From Paenibacillus sp. UNC451MF (GTDB lineage: Bacteria > Bacillota > Bacilli > Paenibacillales > NBRC-103111), in assembly GCF_000686845.1 (NCBI RefSeq), contig NZ_JMLS01000002.1:495829-559828 (forward strand): 64,000 bases of DNA, given 5' to 3'. Shown here piece by piece: positions 34,470 through 43,988 of the stretch. The notes beneath the pieces were generated by a model. The model was not told the origin of the DNA. It made no database searches and saw nothing but the letters and a program-made list of their open reading frames with translations. The translations under genes and the position numbers were made by a program. Position 1 is the stretch's first letter. Each line of letters starts with the position of its first letter.

Positions 34470-35462
34470 ATGCGACTAACGAAAAAGGCTGCTCGGATTG
34501 TTGCTCCGCTGATCTTTTTGACCATGCTGGTGCTCCTCTCGGGTTGCGAATCCATCATGGTCATGAATCCAAAGGGACCCATCGCCGCTGGACAAAAAGA
34601 TCTCATTATTACCGCATCGATCTTGTGCGGAATCGTTCTGGTCCCTGTACTTATATTGACCGCATATATCGTATGGCGGTATCGTGACAAACCAGACAAC
34701 AAAGCTTCCTATAAACCGAACTGGTCGCACAGCACTATGATGGAGGTAGTATGGTGGGGAATTCCTATCATTATTATCATCCTGTTAGCCGCTGTTACGG
34801 CACGCGACACTTATGCTTTAGAGCCTTCCAAGCCAATCGTTTCAGAGAAAAAGGCGATCACGATTCAAGCTACCTCTCTGGACTGGAAATGGCTCTTCAC
34901 ATATCCTGAGCAAGGCATCGCTACAGTTAATTACATTGAAATTCCTGAAGACACACCGATTAAGTTCGAGCTTACTTCGGATGCTCCGATGAACTCGTTC
35001 TGGATTCCTCAACTGGGTGGACAAATGTATACGATGTCCGGTATGGCTATGACCTTGTTCCTGCAAGCCGATGAGCAAGGCGTTTACTACGGAACGGGAG
35101 CGAATTTCAGCGGCAAGCACTTTACCGATATGAAATTCCAGGTACACGCTACATCGGATGAAGGATTTAATAATTGGGTAAAAGAAGTCAAACAAACCTC
35201 GTCTCCGTTGACGATGGACGGCTACAATCAATTGGCAACTCCAGGTACAGGAACGAAGCAATTCTTCTCCTCCTTCCCAGACGGATTGTTCAATAAAATC
35301 GTTACGAAATATGCGGTAGGCGGAAGCAGCCATGCTCACCATGGTTCAACAAGCAATACTTCTGCCAAGCAGGAGCAGCCTAAAGCGACTGATCCTACGC
35401 AAAACATGGATCATAGCAAAATGAAGCAAGAAACAACGACGAATCCACATGCTGGACATTAA
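34470..35462 (+). CDS. qoxA: Cytochrome aa3 quinol oxidase subunit II
   Basis: A 330-residue lipoprotein (lipobox 'LLSGC'). Two transmembrane helices follow (about 45-67 and 93-112), then a cupredoxin domain on the outer face ('LDWKWLFTYPEQG', 'SFWIPQLGGQMYTMSGM', 'FTDMKFQVHATS'). The Cys-containing CuA motif of cytochrome c oxidases is absent, so this is the quinol form. The last 50 residues are unusually rich in His and Met, ending 'NPHAGH', beyond the normal fold. AAGGAG precedes the ATG. It is the first gene of a four-gene operon. Confidence 0.95.
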   Translation: MRLTKKAARIVAPLIFLTMLVLLSGCESIMVMNPKGPIAAGQKDLIITASILCGIVLVPVLILTAYIVWRYRDKPDNKASYKPNWSHSTMMEVVWWGIPIIIIILLAAVTARDTYALEPSKPIVSEKKAITIQATSLDWKWLFTYPEQGIATVNYIEIPEDTPIKFELTSDAPMNSFWIPQLGGQMYTMSGMAMTLFLQADEQGVYYGTGANFSGKHFTDMKFQVHATSDEGFNNWVKEVKQTSSPLTMDGYNQLATPGTGTKQFFSSFPDGLFNKIVTKYAVGGSSHAHHGSTSNTSAKQEQPKATDPTQNMDHSKMKQETTTNPHAGH

Positions 35463-35486
35463 ACACTATCGAAAGGAGGCACTCAC

Positions 35487-37460
35487 ATGCTGGATACAAT
35501 AAAAGATTTTGCATCCTGGTTTTTTGTAACAGGCGATCCGATGATTCTAGGGGCTCAAGTCAGTATTGCGCTCGCTATGGTTGCCATCGTGTTCGTGCTC
35601 ACCTATTTTAAAAAGTGGACTTGGCTATGGCGCGAATGGCTGACGACCGTTGACCATAAACGTATCGGTATCATGTACATTCTTTGTTCCATTCTTATGC
35701 TGTTCCGCGGCGGCGTGGACGCTCTTCTCATGCGTCTTCAGCTTGCCATGCCTGATATGAAATTCCTAGAGCCTGAACATTACAATCAGATCTTTACGAC
35801 ACACGGTGTCATCATGATTCTGTTCATGGCCATGCCGCTCATGTTCGGTCTGTTCAATATCGTCGTACCTCTTCAATTAGGAGCTCGCGACGTTGCCTAT
35901 CCTTTCTTGAACTCCTTGAGCTTCTGGATGTTCTTCTGGGGCGCTATGCTGTTCAACGTCTCCTTCGTTATCGGCGGTTCGCCGGATGCGGGCTGGCTTG
36001 CGTACCCACCGCTATCCGAGTTGTCGCATAGCCCGGGTGTCGGACAGAACTTCTATATTTGGGGTATCCAAATCTCCGGTATCGGGAGCTTGGCGACCGG
36101 GATTAACTTTATCGTGACAATCCTGAAAATGCGTGCGCCAGGCATGAAGCTGATGCAAATGCCGATGTTCACCTGGTCCGTATTTTCAAGCTGCATTATG
36201 ATTATTTTCGCTTTCCCTATCTTAACCATTACATTGGCTTTATTATTCTTAGATCGCTATCTCGGGGCTCACTTCTTTACGCTTGACGGCGGCGGTAACC
36301 CAATGATGTACATTAACTTGATTTGGATGTGGGGACATCCGGAGGTATACATTGTCGTCGTACCGGCGTTCGGTATATTCTCGGAAATCGTTGCTACGTT
36401 CTCCAAGAAAAAGCTGTTTGGATATAAATCCATGGTTTTTGCCATGATTATTATTAGCGTGCTCTCGTTCTTTACCTGGGTGCATCACTTCTTCACCATG
36501 GGTTCGGGTGCCGACGTTAACGTATTCTTCGCCATAACGACGATGGCCATCGCAATCCCGACCGGGGTTAAAATATTTAACTGGCTGTTCACGATGTTCA
36601 GAGGCCGGGTATCGTATCCGACGCCAATGCTGTGGACAGTAGCCTTCATTCCATGTTTCGTTATCGGGGGGATGACAGGGGTTCTGCTCTCCGTAGCACC
36701 TGCAGACTTCCAGTTCCATAACAGCTACTTCCTGATCGCTCACTTCCACCAAGTATTGATCGGTGGCGTCGTGTTCGGTTACTTCGCAGGGCTGTACTAC
36801 TGGTGGCCAAAAATGTTCGGCTTCAAGCTGAACGAACATTTGGGCAAATGGGCTTTCTGGTTCTGGAATATCGGTTTCTATGTATGTTTCATGCCTCAAT
36901 ATTTCTTGGGTCTGGACGGTATGACTCGCCGTACGACCGTTTACGATTTCGATATGGGCTGGGGCCCGCTTAACATGATTTCAACCGTCGGCGGTTTCTT
37001 GATGGGGATCGCGTTCATTTTCCAAGTATGGCAAATTGCTTACAGCATCAAGCATCACGAGCGTGACGTAACAGGCGACCCATGGAACGGCCGTACGCTG
37101 GAATGGTCCATTCCGTCACCTGCACCTATGTATAACTTTGCAGTTGAACCGCATGTTCACGAAGTGGATGATTGGTGGGAGCAAAAGCAAAAACGCGCGC
37201 AAGGCATCAAACCGGAGCCTACGCCGCCGCTTGAACCGATTCATATGCCAAAAAACTCTGCAATTCCTTTCATCAAATCGACGCTTTGGTTCTTTGCCGG
37301 ATTCGGCTTTGTATGGGGCTGGCTGTGGTTGGCTATCCCAGCGACAATCGGTATACTCATCTGCATGCTGGCGCGTTCGTTCTCTTATGATACGGACTAC
37401 TATATTCCGGTAGATGAAATTAAGCAGACGGAAGCTGCGTTAAGGGGGGCGAAGGTCTAA
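35487..37460 (+). CDS. qoxB: Cytochrome aa3 quinol oxidase subunit I
   Basis: A 657-residue catalytic subunit with about 14-15 transmembrane helices. Haem and copper ligands are present: His106 ('TTHGVIM') and His421 for the low-spin haem, His419 ('AHFHQV') for haem a3, and His284 ('WGHPEVY', with the cross-linked Tyr288) and His333-His334 for CuB. 'TLEWSIPSPAPMYNF' is typical of quinol oxidases. It reduces oxygen to water using menaquinol and pumps protons. AAAGGAGG precedes the ATG. The stop overlaps the qoxC start by one base (TAATG). Confidence 0.97.
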   Translation: MLDTIKDFASWFFVTGDPMILGAQVSIALAMVAIVFVLTYFKKWTWLWREWLTTVDHKRIGIMYILCSILMLFRGGVDALLMRLQLAMPDMKFLEPEHYNQIFTTHGVIMILFMAMPLMFGLFNIVVPLQLGARDVAYPFLNSLSFWMFFWGAMLFNVSFVIGGSPDAGWLAYPPLSELSHSPGVGQNFYIWGIQISGIGSLATGINFIVTILKMRAPGMKLMQMPMFTWSVFSSCIMIIFAFPILTITLALLFLDRYLGAHFFTLDGGGNPMMYINLIWMWGHPEVYIVVVPAFGIFSEIVATFSKKKLFGYKSMVFAMIIISVLSFFTWVHHFFTMGSGADVNVFFAITTMAIAIPTGVKIFNWLFTMFRGRVSYPTPMLWTVAFIPCFVIGGMTGVLLSVAPADFQFHNSYFLIAHFHQVLIGGVVFGYFAGLYYWWPKMFGFKLNEHLGKWAFWFWNIGFYVCFMPQYFLGLDGMTRRTTVYDFDMGWGPLNMISTVGGFLMGIAFIFQVWQIAYSIKHHERDVTGDPWNGRTLEWSIPSPAPMYNFAVEPHVHEVDDWWEQKQKRAQGIKPEPTPPLEPIHMPKNSAIPFIKSTLWFFAGFGFVWGWLWLAIPATIGILICMLARSFSYDTDYYIPVDEIKQTEAALRGAKV

Positions 37461-38074
37461 TGGCACATGCGGCAGCGCATAACGAGCATGACCATCATGA
37501 GCACGGACATCATGATCAGGAGTCGCTCAAAACGTTTGGTTTCTGGATTTTCCTGATTACGGACTGTATCCTATTCGGTACTTTATTCGCTACCTATATC
37601 GTTCTTCACGGCAATACCAACGGCGGACCGACAGCTAAAGAGCTGTTCGAAATGCCCGGCATTATCGCTGAGACATTCATCCTGCTAACAAGTAGTTTTA
37701 CAAGTGGTCTGGCAGTACTAGCCATGCACAAAGGAAACAAAAACCAGCTGATCGGCTGGCTGGCCGTAACAGCACTACTCGGCGCTTCCTTCGTGGCGCT
37801 TGAGGTTACTGAGTTCTTGACCATGATCAATCATGAAGGTGCAACTATTGCAACTAGCGGTTTCCTATCTGCATTCTTTACACTCGTCGGTACGCACGGA
37901 CTTCACGTATCGCTCGGTTTATGCTGGATGATCGGACTCATGCTCCAGCTAAAAAAACACGGTATTACGCCGGTTACCAAACGTAAAGTCAATGTTATCA
38001 GCTTGTACTGGCATTTTCTTGACGTCGTATGGATTTTCGTCTTCACGGTCGTTTATTTGATGGGGGTGATGTAA
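37460..38074 (+). CDS. qoxC: Quinol oxidase subunit III
   Basis: A 204-residue membrane protein with five hydrophobic helices. It has a His-rich N-terminus and the subunit III segments 'TFGFWIFLITDCILFGTLFATY', 'GTHGLHVSLGLCWMIG' and 'YWHFLDVVWIFVFTVVYLMG'. It is needed for assembly and stability of the aa3 complex. Its start overlaps the qoxB stop, and qoxD follows after one base. Confidence 0.96.
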   Translation: MAHAAAHNEHDHHEHGHHDQESLKTFGFWIFLITDCILFGTLFATYIVLHGNTNGGPTAKELFEMPGIIAETFILLTSSFTSGLAVLAMHKGNKNQLIGWLAVTALLGASFVALEVTEFLTMINHEGATIATSGFLSAFFTLVGTHGLHVSLGLCWMIGLMLQLKKHGITPVTKRKVNVISLYWHFLDVVWIFVFTVVYLMGVM

Positions 38075-38075
38075 G

Positions 38076-38402
38076 ATGAGTCAATCCAATTCACACGACA
38101 CGCATTCCGAATCACACGGATCGTTGAAATCTTATGTCATTGGCTTTTTCCTGTCAATTGTGCTGACGATTATTCCACTAGTCGTCATCCTGAACCATAT
38201 GTTCAGTGAAGGCGCTAGAATCGTGATCATTCTGGCTATGGCTATTCTGCAATTCGCCGTTCAGCTCGTGTTCTTCATGCATTTGAAAGAAGGAGAAAAC
38301 GCACGCTGGAACATGATGGCCCTTGTTCTTGGTCTTATCATCCTGTTGACGATTGTTGCAGGCTCCATCTGGATTATGACCTACAACCAAGTTGCACATT
38401 AA
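38076..38402 (+). CDS. qoxD: Quinol oxidase subunit IV
   Basis: A 108-residue membrane protein with three hydrophobic helices and the subunit IV pattern ('SYVIGFFLSIVLTIIPLVVI', 'ILAMAILQFAVQLVFFMHLKEG'). It is the last gene of the qox operon and is followed by a terminator. Confidence 0.95.
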   Translation: MSQSNSHDTHSESHGSLKSYVIGFFLSIVLTIIPLVVILNHMFSEGARIVIILAMAILQFAVQLVFFMHLKEGENARWNMMALVLGLIILLTIVAGSIWIMTYNQVAH

Positions 38403-38423
38403 TTATTGTGAATGAATAATAGA

Positions 38424-38466
38424 CAAAGAGGCTATCCTTTGAATAATCAAGGGGTAGCCTTTTTTC
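38424..38466 (+). terminator. qox operon terminator
   Basis: AAAGAGGCTA-CC and GG-TAGCCTTTTTT pair around a short loop, followed by a T-rich tail. Confidence 0.8.
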
Positions 38467-38563
38467 TTTTAATTTGGTGCAACATTTTGGATATCTTGCC
38501 CGTCTATGGTATTGTAATTGAATTTGTTACATTCGGAGAACAGACAAAAAGGAGAACTAGACT

Positions 38564-39604
38564 ATGAACAAAGTAATGAAAAAAGGAATCGCTCTTATGG
38601 CACTTTCCATGGTACTGGGTGGTGGAGCCGCTTATGCAGCGCCAAATATTACACCTCAAGCAGATAACGTGAAACCAATTGCCGCTCCTATTGCTTTGGA
38701 GCAAATCAAAGTGACTGTTAATGGCGAAGCTGCTTCCCTCAATGGATATCGAAAAACAGGCGACCAGGAAGCTATGCTGCCGCTGCGTACTATTGCTGAA
38801 TCTTTAGGTTTCACTTTGACTTGGAAACAAGAGGACTCCTCGGTTGACCTAAGCAAAGGCCCTCAGTGGACCAATGTTAAAACCGGCGCCGACAGCTATA
38901 GTGTCAATAAGATGCTCAAAACACTCGGAACCGCACCTGAACTGATGAACAATACAATGTATGTTCCGGCATCCTTTTTCCAAGAGATCCTGAACGTGTC
39001 TATTACTAAAGAAGGCAATTCCGTTGCCGTATCCGCAGTTGAACAGAAGAAAACCGTCCTAACCCAAGGAGTTATTACAGCTATACGTGATGTAGAAGGT
39101 CATAAGTCCGTACAAATTAACGGCGTGGGCACAGAAGGAGTAGTGCTCAATGTATCTGATGAGACTACATACCAGACGGCTGACGGCACTGCGCTTACTT
39201 TCGCAGATCTTACATTGGGTCAAAAAGTCGAAGCTGAGCATTCGCTCGTCGCTACAATGAGCTTGCCGCCGCAAACTCCGACTTATAAAATTACCGTTCT
39301 TGAAGGCTCTGATAAAAAAGGCATCTTGGGAACAGCCGGCGCTATTGAGGATGTTCGTACTGGCGATAACGGAGCAACCAGCCTGCGGATTAAAGGCACA
39401 GGTTTGACAGAGCAATCCCAACAAGAGATCGTTCTGCAGTTGACCGAGCAAACTACCATCGTCAATATGAAAGGCGAAGCCGTGGACAAAAGCACACTGG
39501 CTAAGGGCACTAAAGTCATCGGATTCTACGATGCCATGATGACCAAAAGCTTGCCGCCAATCGGGAAGGCTTGGAAAATCGTCGTTCAGCCTGCTGCTGA
39601 ATAA
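38564..39604 (+). CDS. Secreted stalk-domain protein with two tandem C-terminal modules
   Basis: A 346-residue exported protein. The signal peptide ends near 'GGAAYA' (residues 1-25). Residues 45-158 are a copper amine oxidase N-terminal-like (stalk) domain ('AMLPLRTIAESLGFTLTW', 'YVPASFFQEIL'), common on Paenibacillus surfaces. Two similar modules follow, about 165-247 and 252-343. Each opens with an 'I..I.DV' strand and closes with 'SLPP' and a 'K I.V' strand, so they look like an internal duplication of an OB-like beta domain. AAGGAG precedes the ATG. Monocistronic. The function is unknown, probably cell-wall related. Confidence 0.88.
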   Translation: MNKVMKKGIALMALSMVLGGGAAYAAPNITPQADNVKPIAAPIALEQIKVTVNGEAASLNGYRKTGDQEAMLPLRTIAESLGFTLTWKQEDSSVDLSKGPQWTNVKTGADSYSVNKMLKTLGTAPELMNNTMYVPASFFQEILNVSITKEGNSVAVSAVEQKKTVLTQGVITAIRDVEGHKSVQINGVGTEGVVLNVSDETTYQTADGTALTFADLTLGQKVEAEHSLVATMSLPPQTPTYKITVLEGSDKKGILGTAGAIEDVRTGDNGATSLRIKGTGLTEQSQQEIVLQLTEQTTIVNMKGEAVDKSTLAKGTKVIGFYDAMMTKSLPPIGKAWKIVVQPAAE

Positions 39605-39619
39605 TAAACATTTTTTATG

Positions 39620-39674
39620 AAAGAGTCTATTCCTCCTGTAGATTATTCTACTTGCAGGGATAGGCTCTTTTTTA
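39620..39674 (+). terminator. Rho-independent terminator
   Basis: AAAGAGTCTATTCCT and AGGGATAGGCTCTTT pair with inner TGTAGA/TCTACT steps, followed by a T run. Confidence 0.8.
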
Positions 39675-39848
39675 TATCCCTTATATCAAAATTCCACTCC
39701 ATCTTTTAAAAAATAGGCCCTTGTCCCCCTCACATATCCCCCTCCTACTTGAATATATTTAGTAACAAGCACTTTTTTCCCTTATTGTCTTGTCAACCGT
39801 CCGTTTCATTATATGCATGAAACCAACCCATTTCAGGAGGTGTCCGAC

Positions 39849-41006
39849 ATGACAGAACCATTATTTACCGTTTCCCGAGAGGATTGGTCTCTGCACCGCA
39901 AAGGGTATCAGGACCAGACCCGACATCAGCAAAAAGTACGTGAAGCGATTAAGCAGAACCTGCCTGACCTTGTTACGGATGAGAGCATCGTTATGTCTGA
40001 CGGTAAGCATATCATTAAAGTACCGATTCGCAGCTTGGACGAATACCGTTTTCGTTACAACTATAATAAAAGCAAACACGTGGGCCAAGGCGACGGCGAG
40101 AGCCAGGTTGGCGACGTGCTGGGCGTAGACCCTACTCCTTCACAAGGACCGGGCAAGGGAGAAGGCGCGGGCGATCAGCCCGGAGACGACTACTACGATG
40201 CCGAGGTACAGCTTGAAGAGCTGCAATCGATGCTGTTCGAAGAGCTGGAGCTCCCTAATTTGCAGCAAAAAGAAAAAGACAACATTATGACGAAAGACAT
40301 CATTTTCAACGATATTCGTAAAAAAGGGATTATGTCCAACATCGATAAAAAACGGACAATTCTCGAAAATCTTCGCCGAAACGCGGGTGCAGGCATCCCC
40401 GGTATTCACGGCATTAGCCCAGACGATCTGCGCTTCAAAACTTGGGAAGAAATTATCGTGCCCCAGTCCAATGCTCTAATCATCGCTATGATGGACACTT
40501 CAGGCTCCATGGGCTCGTTTGAGAAATATATCGCACGAAGCTTCTTCTTTTGGATGACCCGTTTTTTACGCACGAAATACGAGCATGTTGAGATTGTTTT
40601 TATCGCGCATCATACGGAAGCCAAGGAAGTGACAGAGGAGGAATTCTTCACCAAAGGCGAGAGCGGCGGCACGATCTGCTCATCGGCTTACCAGTTGGCA
40701 GTGGATTTAATCGACCGGCGCTATTCTCCGGCGCGTTATAACATATATCCGTTTCATTTCTCCGATGGAGATAACCTGACCTCGGACAATGAACGCTGTG
40801 TTAAGCTGATTAACGAACTTGTCAAACGCTCCAACATGTTCGGGTACGGGGAGGTCAACCAATACAACCGCAGCAGCACGCTGATGTCTGCCTACCGTAA
40901 CGTCCATGATCCAAAATTCGTACACTACGTCATTCGCGAAAAAGGCGAGGTTTATAAAGCGCTACGAACCTTTTTTCCTAAAGCCGAGGGGAGGGTCGCA
41001 CGATGA
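39849..41006 (+). CDS. yhbH: YhbH/DUF444 sporulation-linked protein
   Basis: A 385-residue protein of the YeaH/YhbH family with a von Willebrand A-like domain in the second half. The MIDAS-type motif is '[24 protein letters not shown]' (DxSGS), with '[15 protein letters not shown]' and 'FHFSDGDNL' after it. A Gly-rich linker covers about 80-115. In B. subtilis yhbH is sporulation-controlled and lies next to prkA; here it pairs with spoVR, and prkA is not next to it. The ATG at 39849 follows AGGAGGTG. Its end overlaps the spoVR start by ATGA. Confidence 0.96.
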   Translation: MTEPLFTVSREDWSLHRKGYQDQTRHQQKVREAIKQNLPDLVTDESIVMSDGKHIIKVPIRSLDEYRFRYNYNKSKHVGQGDGESQVGDVLGVDPTPSQGPGKGEGAGDQPGDDYYDAEVQLEELQSMLFEELELPNLQQKEKDNIMTKDIIFNDIRKKGIMSNIDKKRTILENLRRNAGAGIPGIHGISPDDLRFKTWEEIIVPQSNALIIAMMDTSGSMGSFEKYIARSFFFWMTRFLRTKYEHVEIVFIAHHTEAKEVTEEEFFTKGESGGTICSSAYQLAVDLIDRRYSPARYNIYPFHFSDGDNLTSDNERCVKLINELVKRSNMFGYGEVNQYNRSSTLMSAYRNVHDPKFVHYVIREKGEVYKALRTFFPKAEGRVAR

Positions 41007-42433
41007 ACGCCGATGATATCAAGCAGCTGGAATACGCTATTGCGGAAATTACGGAAATTGCCTCCGGGTTCGGCCTAGATTATTATTCGATGCGCTATGA
41101 AATATGTCCGGCAGACATCATCTACACTTTCGGTGCTTATGGTATGCCTACCCGCTTCAGTCATTGGAGCTTCGGTAAAACGTTCCATAAAATGAAGATG
41201 CAGTACGACTTCGGCTTAAGCAAAATTTACGAGCTCGTCATCAACTCCGATCCCTGCTACGCTTTCTTGCTCGATGGCAACTCACTTATTCAAAATAAGC
41301 TGATCGTCGCTCACGTGTTAGCCCACTGCGACTTTTTCAAGAATAATGCCCGTTTCTCCAAAACGAACCGCAACATGGTCGAAAGCATGTCCGCCACGGC
41401 GGAGCGCGTCAGACAGTATGAAATCCTCTACGGAACCGATGAGGTGGAGAAATTTATCGATGCTGTGCTTGCCATTCAGGAGCATGTCGATCCATTGATA
41501 TCAACGCCTTATGATGCGTCCCGATACGGCAGAAATAATGAAAAAACGCATAAAAAAGAAGATATCATAGAACGCAAGTTAGGCTACGAAGACCTATGGG
41601 ATCTGGATTCCGCACCATCACGCTCAGCAGCTAAAGATGACTCTCCACAAAAATTTCCGGCTAAACCGGAAAAAGATATCATGCTGTTTATCGAGGAGCA
41701 CGGTCCTTACCTCACGGATTGGCAGCGCGACATCATGACAATGCTGCGTGACGAGATGCTGTACTTCTGGCCGCAGCTGGAAACGAAGATCATGAACGAA
41801 GGCTGGGCTTCTTATTGGCATCAACGCATTCTCCGCGAGATGGATCTGACCGAAGATGAAACGATCGAATTCGCCAAGCTGAACTCCTCTGTCGTCATTC
41901 CATCCAGACACAGCTTGAACCCCTACTACTTAGGGTTGAAAATATTCGAGGACATCGAGAAGCGCTGGGATAATCCGACGGAAGAGGAGCAAGAACGTTT
42001 CGGACGCCAGAAGGGTCAAGGACGAAGAAAAATATTCGACGTCCGAGAATACGACTCTGATCTCTCCTTTATCCGTAACTATTTAACCAAGCAGCTTGTC
42101 GACGAGATGGACCTGTATATTTTCGAGAAGAAAGGACCCGAGTGGAAAATTACCGATAAAACTTGGGCCCACATCCGGGATCAGCTCGTCTATTCCCGTG
42201 TCAACGGCGGTTTCCCCTACATTGTGGTCGAAAACGGAGACTTTGAGAAAAATGGAGAGCTTTACTTGAAGCACTCCTACGAAGGCGTAGAGCTCGACCT
42301 GAAATATGTGGAGCGCACACTCCCCTATATTCAGAAGCTTTGGGGCAAGACCGTCCATCTGGAGACGACCGTAGAGTCTAAACCGGTGCTGTTCACCTAT
42401 GATGGGAAGAAGCATAATCGGAAGTTTTTGTAA
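41003..42433 (+). CDS. spoVR: SpoVR family protein
   Basis: A 476-residue cytoplasmic protein with the SpoVR signatures '[24 protein letters not shown]' (split here as two neighbouring segments), '[22 protein letters not shown]', '[14 protein letters not shown]' and '[13 protein letters not shown]'. In B. subtilis SpoVR is needed for spore cortex formation. In many bacteria SpoVR (YcgB) acts with YhbH (YeaH) and the PrkA kinase (YeaG) in one stress pathway, and the ATGA overlap with yhbH supports this link. Confidence 0.96.
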   Translation: MNADDIKQLEYAIAEITEIASGFGLDYYSMRYEICPADIIYTFGAYGMPTRFSHWSFGKTFHKMKMQYDFGLSKIYELVINSDPCYAFLLDGNSLIQNKLIVAHVLAHCDFFKNNARFSKTNRNMVESMSATAERVRQYEILYGTDEVEKFIDAVLAIQEHVDPLISTPYDASRYGRNNEKTHKKEDIIERKLGYEDLWDLDSAPSRSAAKDDSPQKFPAKPEKDIMLFIEEHGPYLTDWQRDIMTMLRDEMLYFWPQLETKIMNEGWASYWHQRILREMDLTEDETIEFAKLNSSVVIPSRHSLNPYYLGLKIFEDIEKRWDNPTEEEQERFGRQKGQGRRKIFDVREYDSDLSFIRNYLTKQLVDEMDLYIFEKKGPEWKITDKTWAHIRDQLVYSRVNGGFPYIVVENGDFEKNGELYLKHSYEGVELDLKYVERTLPYIQKLWGKTVHLETTVESKPVLFTYDGKKHNRKFL

Positions 42434-42445
42434 TGGAGGAAAAGA

Positions 42446-42478
42446 AAAACCGGTCGAGAGCCTATCTCGCCGGTTTTG
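42446..42478 (+). terminator. yhbH-spoVR terminator
   Basis: AAAACCGGTCGAGAG pairs with CTCGCCGGTTTT around a 5-nt loop, directly after the spoVR stop. Confidence 0.85.
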
Positions 42479-42602
42479 TTGTGTTATACCAAACGGAACA
42501 ATTTGTTTAGAGGTATTTGCAAATCGAAATCTTCACTCTTCCCAGGTTAGCCAATCTTGAAATTAGCGATTTATTTTGCTGGAGTGATAGCTATCTGCTC
42601 GC

Positions 42603-42636
42603 AAAAAAAAGCTGCTCTCAACATGTGAGAACAGCC
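42603..42636 (-). terminator. ppaC terminator
   Basis: On the minus strand GCTGTTCTCA pairs with TGAGAGCAGC around a short loop, followed by a T8 run. Confidence 0.9.
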
Positions 42637-42653
42637 TTCTCATTTCTTTCAAA

Positions 42654-43586
42654 TTATTGCTTGTTGAAAATATCGGTCAAAACCGGTACGATCTGCGATT
42701 TACGGGATACAACGCCCTTTAATACCGCTTTGTTAGCGGACAAAGTCACGTTGTAAGCTTGCTCTACAGCGTTAGCTTTGCTGCCCAGTGCCACACCAAC
42801 GGAATCGTTGTTCAAGATGTCCGTAACTACGAACAAGAACAGATCCAAGCCTTTGTCAGCGATGATAGTGGAAAGAGCTGCTTCCAGCTCCGCTTGGCGA
42901 GACAGAACGTCGTTTACGTCCACAGCGTTCACTTGAGCGATTTCTACTTTGCTGCCGCCCATTTGGAACTCTTTAGAGTCAAGGGAGATTAGTTGAGCAA
43001 TCGTTTTGTCGCTCAAGTCCGCTCCAGCTTTCAGCATAGCCAGACCATAAGTTTCAAGCTCCACACCTGCGATTTCAGCCAATTCACGAGCTGCTGCCAC
43101 GTCTTGAGCCGTGCAAGTTGGGGATTTCAACAGGAGAGTATCGGAAATGATAGCGGAAAGCATCAAACCTGCGATCTCTTTTGGAACAGGAACATTATTT
43201 TCTTTAAACAATTTATTCAAAATAGTTGTAGTGCAGCCTACTGGCTCCGCACGATAGTACAACGGATTGCTAGTTTCAAAGTTTGCGATACGGTGATGGT
43301 CGATAACTTCGGTAACACGTACTTTATCGATGTCGCTTACGCTTTGTTGACGCTCGTTGTGGTCTACCAAAATAACGTCATTCACTTCGTTAGCCACAGT
43401 CTCAACCAAGCGTGGTGCGCTTACTTTAAAATAATCCAATACAAATTGGGTTTCGCCGCTTATGTTACCCAAACGAACCGGCTCTACGTTAGCACCTAAT
43501 TTCGTTTTCAAATCAGCATAAGCAATAGCAGAGCAAATCGTGTCCGTATCCGGATTTTTGTGACCAAAAATAAGTGTTTTTTCCAT
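42654..43586 (-). CDS. ppaC: Manganese-dependent inorganic pyrophosphatase (family II)
   Basis: A 310-residue DHH-family enzyme that splits pyrophosphate to two phosphates. Metal ligands are seen in '[20 protein letters not shown]' (His9, Asp13, Asp15), 'VILVDHNER' and '[10 protein letters not shown]' (the DHH motif). The DHHA2 domain follows ('[12 protein letters not shown]', '[10 protein letters not shown]', '[16 protein letters not shown]'). GGAG precedes the ATG. Monocistronic housekeeping gene. Confidence 0.97.
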   Translation of the reverse strand: MEKTLIFGHKNPDTDTICSAIAYADLKTKLGANVEPVRLGNISGETQFVLDYFKVSAPRLVETVANEVNDVILVDHNERQQSVSDIDKVRVTEVIDHHRIANFETSNPLYYRAEPVGCTTTILNKLFKENNVPVPKEIAGLMLSAIISDTLLLKSPTCTAQDVAAARELAEIAGVELETYGLAMLKAGADLSDKTIAQLISLDSKEFQMGGSKVEIAQVNAVDVNDVLSRQAELEAALSTIIADKGLDLFLFVVTDILNNDSVGVALGSKANAVEQAYNVTLSANKAVLKGVVSRKSQIVPVLTDIFNKQ

Positions 43587-43710
43587 TATCTTACTCCTTA
43601 ATCATATTTTTTGCTTAGAAAATTATATCATAGAATGATATCCGTATCTAGATTACAACCTTTAATCCTCCTTATTCCAATGAATTTACAGTGAATAGAA
43701 TCAATTTCAT

Positions 43711-43757
43711 AAAAAAGCCTTCGATTTGCTAGAGCAGCAAACTCGAAGGCTCTTGTT
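43711..43757. terminator. Strong hairpin, terminator-like on the minus strand
   Basis: AGCCTTCGA (43717 onward) pairs with TCGAAGGCT with additional inner pairs (TTTGCT/AGCAAA). A T6 run follows on the minus strand. No gene on that strand ends here, so it may stop antisense transcription from glsA into ppaC or belong to an unseen RNA. Confidence 0.7.
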
Positions 43758-43767
43758 TTAATAGGTA

Positions 43768-43987
43768 GGGTCCCACCCGTCGATTCCGGCCAGCACTAAC
43801 AGCTGCCGTCTGTGATGAGCTTAGCTGCCCTGTCCAAGTGGCTTTGGAAGTGGCGCTTAGAGGCGACCAATCTTTTGGCAAGCTGTCCCGAGCTAAAAAA
43901 GTGTTTGAATTCATAGGTCTACAACAAGGGATGAATGACATCCATGTCGAAAAAGATAAGAAAAAGGACTTGAGTGGAGGAATGAAT
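43768..43987 (+). pseudogene. Possible gene remnant upstream of glsA
   Basis: The plus-strand frame reads like real protein from about 43768 ('ALTAAVCDELSCPVQVALEV' then 'LSRAKKVFEFIGLQQGMNDI'), ending in a lysine-rich stretch that runs through the glsA ribosome binding site. It has no promoter, no ribosome binding site and no good start. It could be the 3' end of a decayed gene or chance. I do not recognise the family. Confidence 0.25.
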
Positions 43988-43988
43988 T

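Larger units (their letters stand above)
43587..43988. other. Gene-free stretch with a terminator and a start-less open frame
   Basis: About 400 bp between ppaC and glsA. It holds the ppaC upstream region, a strong hairpin at 43711-43757, and then a plus-strand open frame from about 43768 to the glsA ribosome binding site that lacks a convincing start. I see no known RNA family. Confidence 0.5.

Noticed and set aside
36249..36899. 216-residue minus-strand open frame inside qoxB
   Set aside because: It is antisense to an unambiguous qoxB with all metal ligands; the composition is that of a complementary frame.
43760..43800. T-box-like GGGTGGGACC on the minus strand followed by a terminator hairpin, suggesting a T-box riboswitch
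   Set aside because: The conserved bases after the core motif are wrong, no specifier stem is visible upstream, and the gene downstream (ppaC) is not a T-box target.
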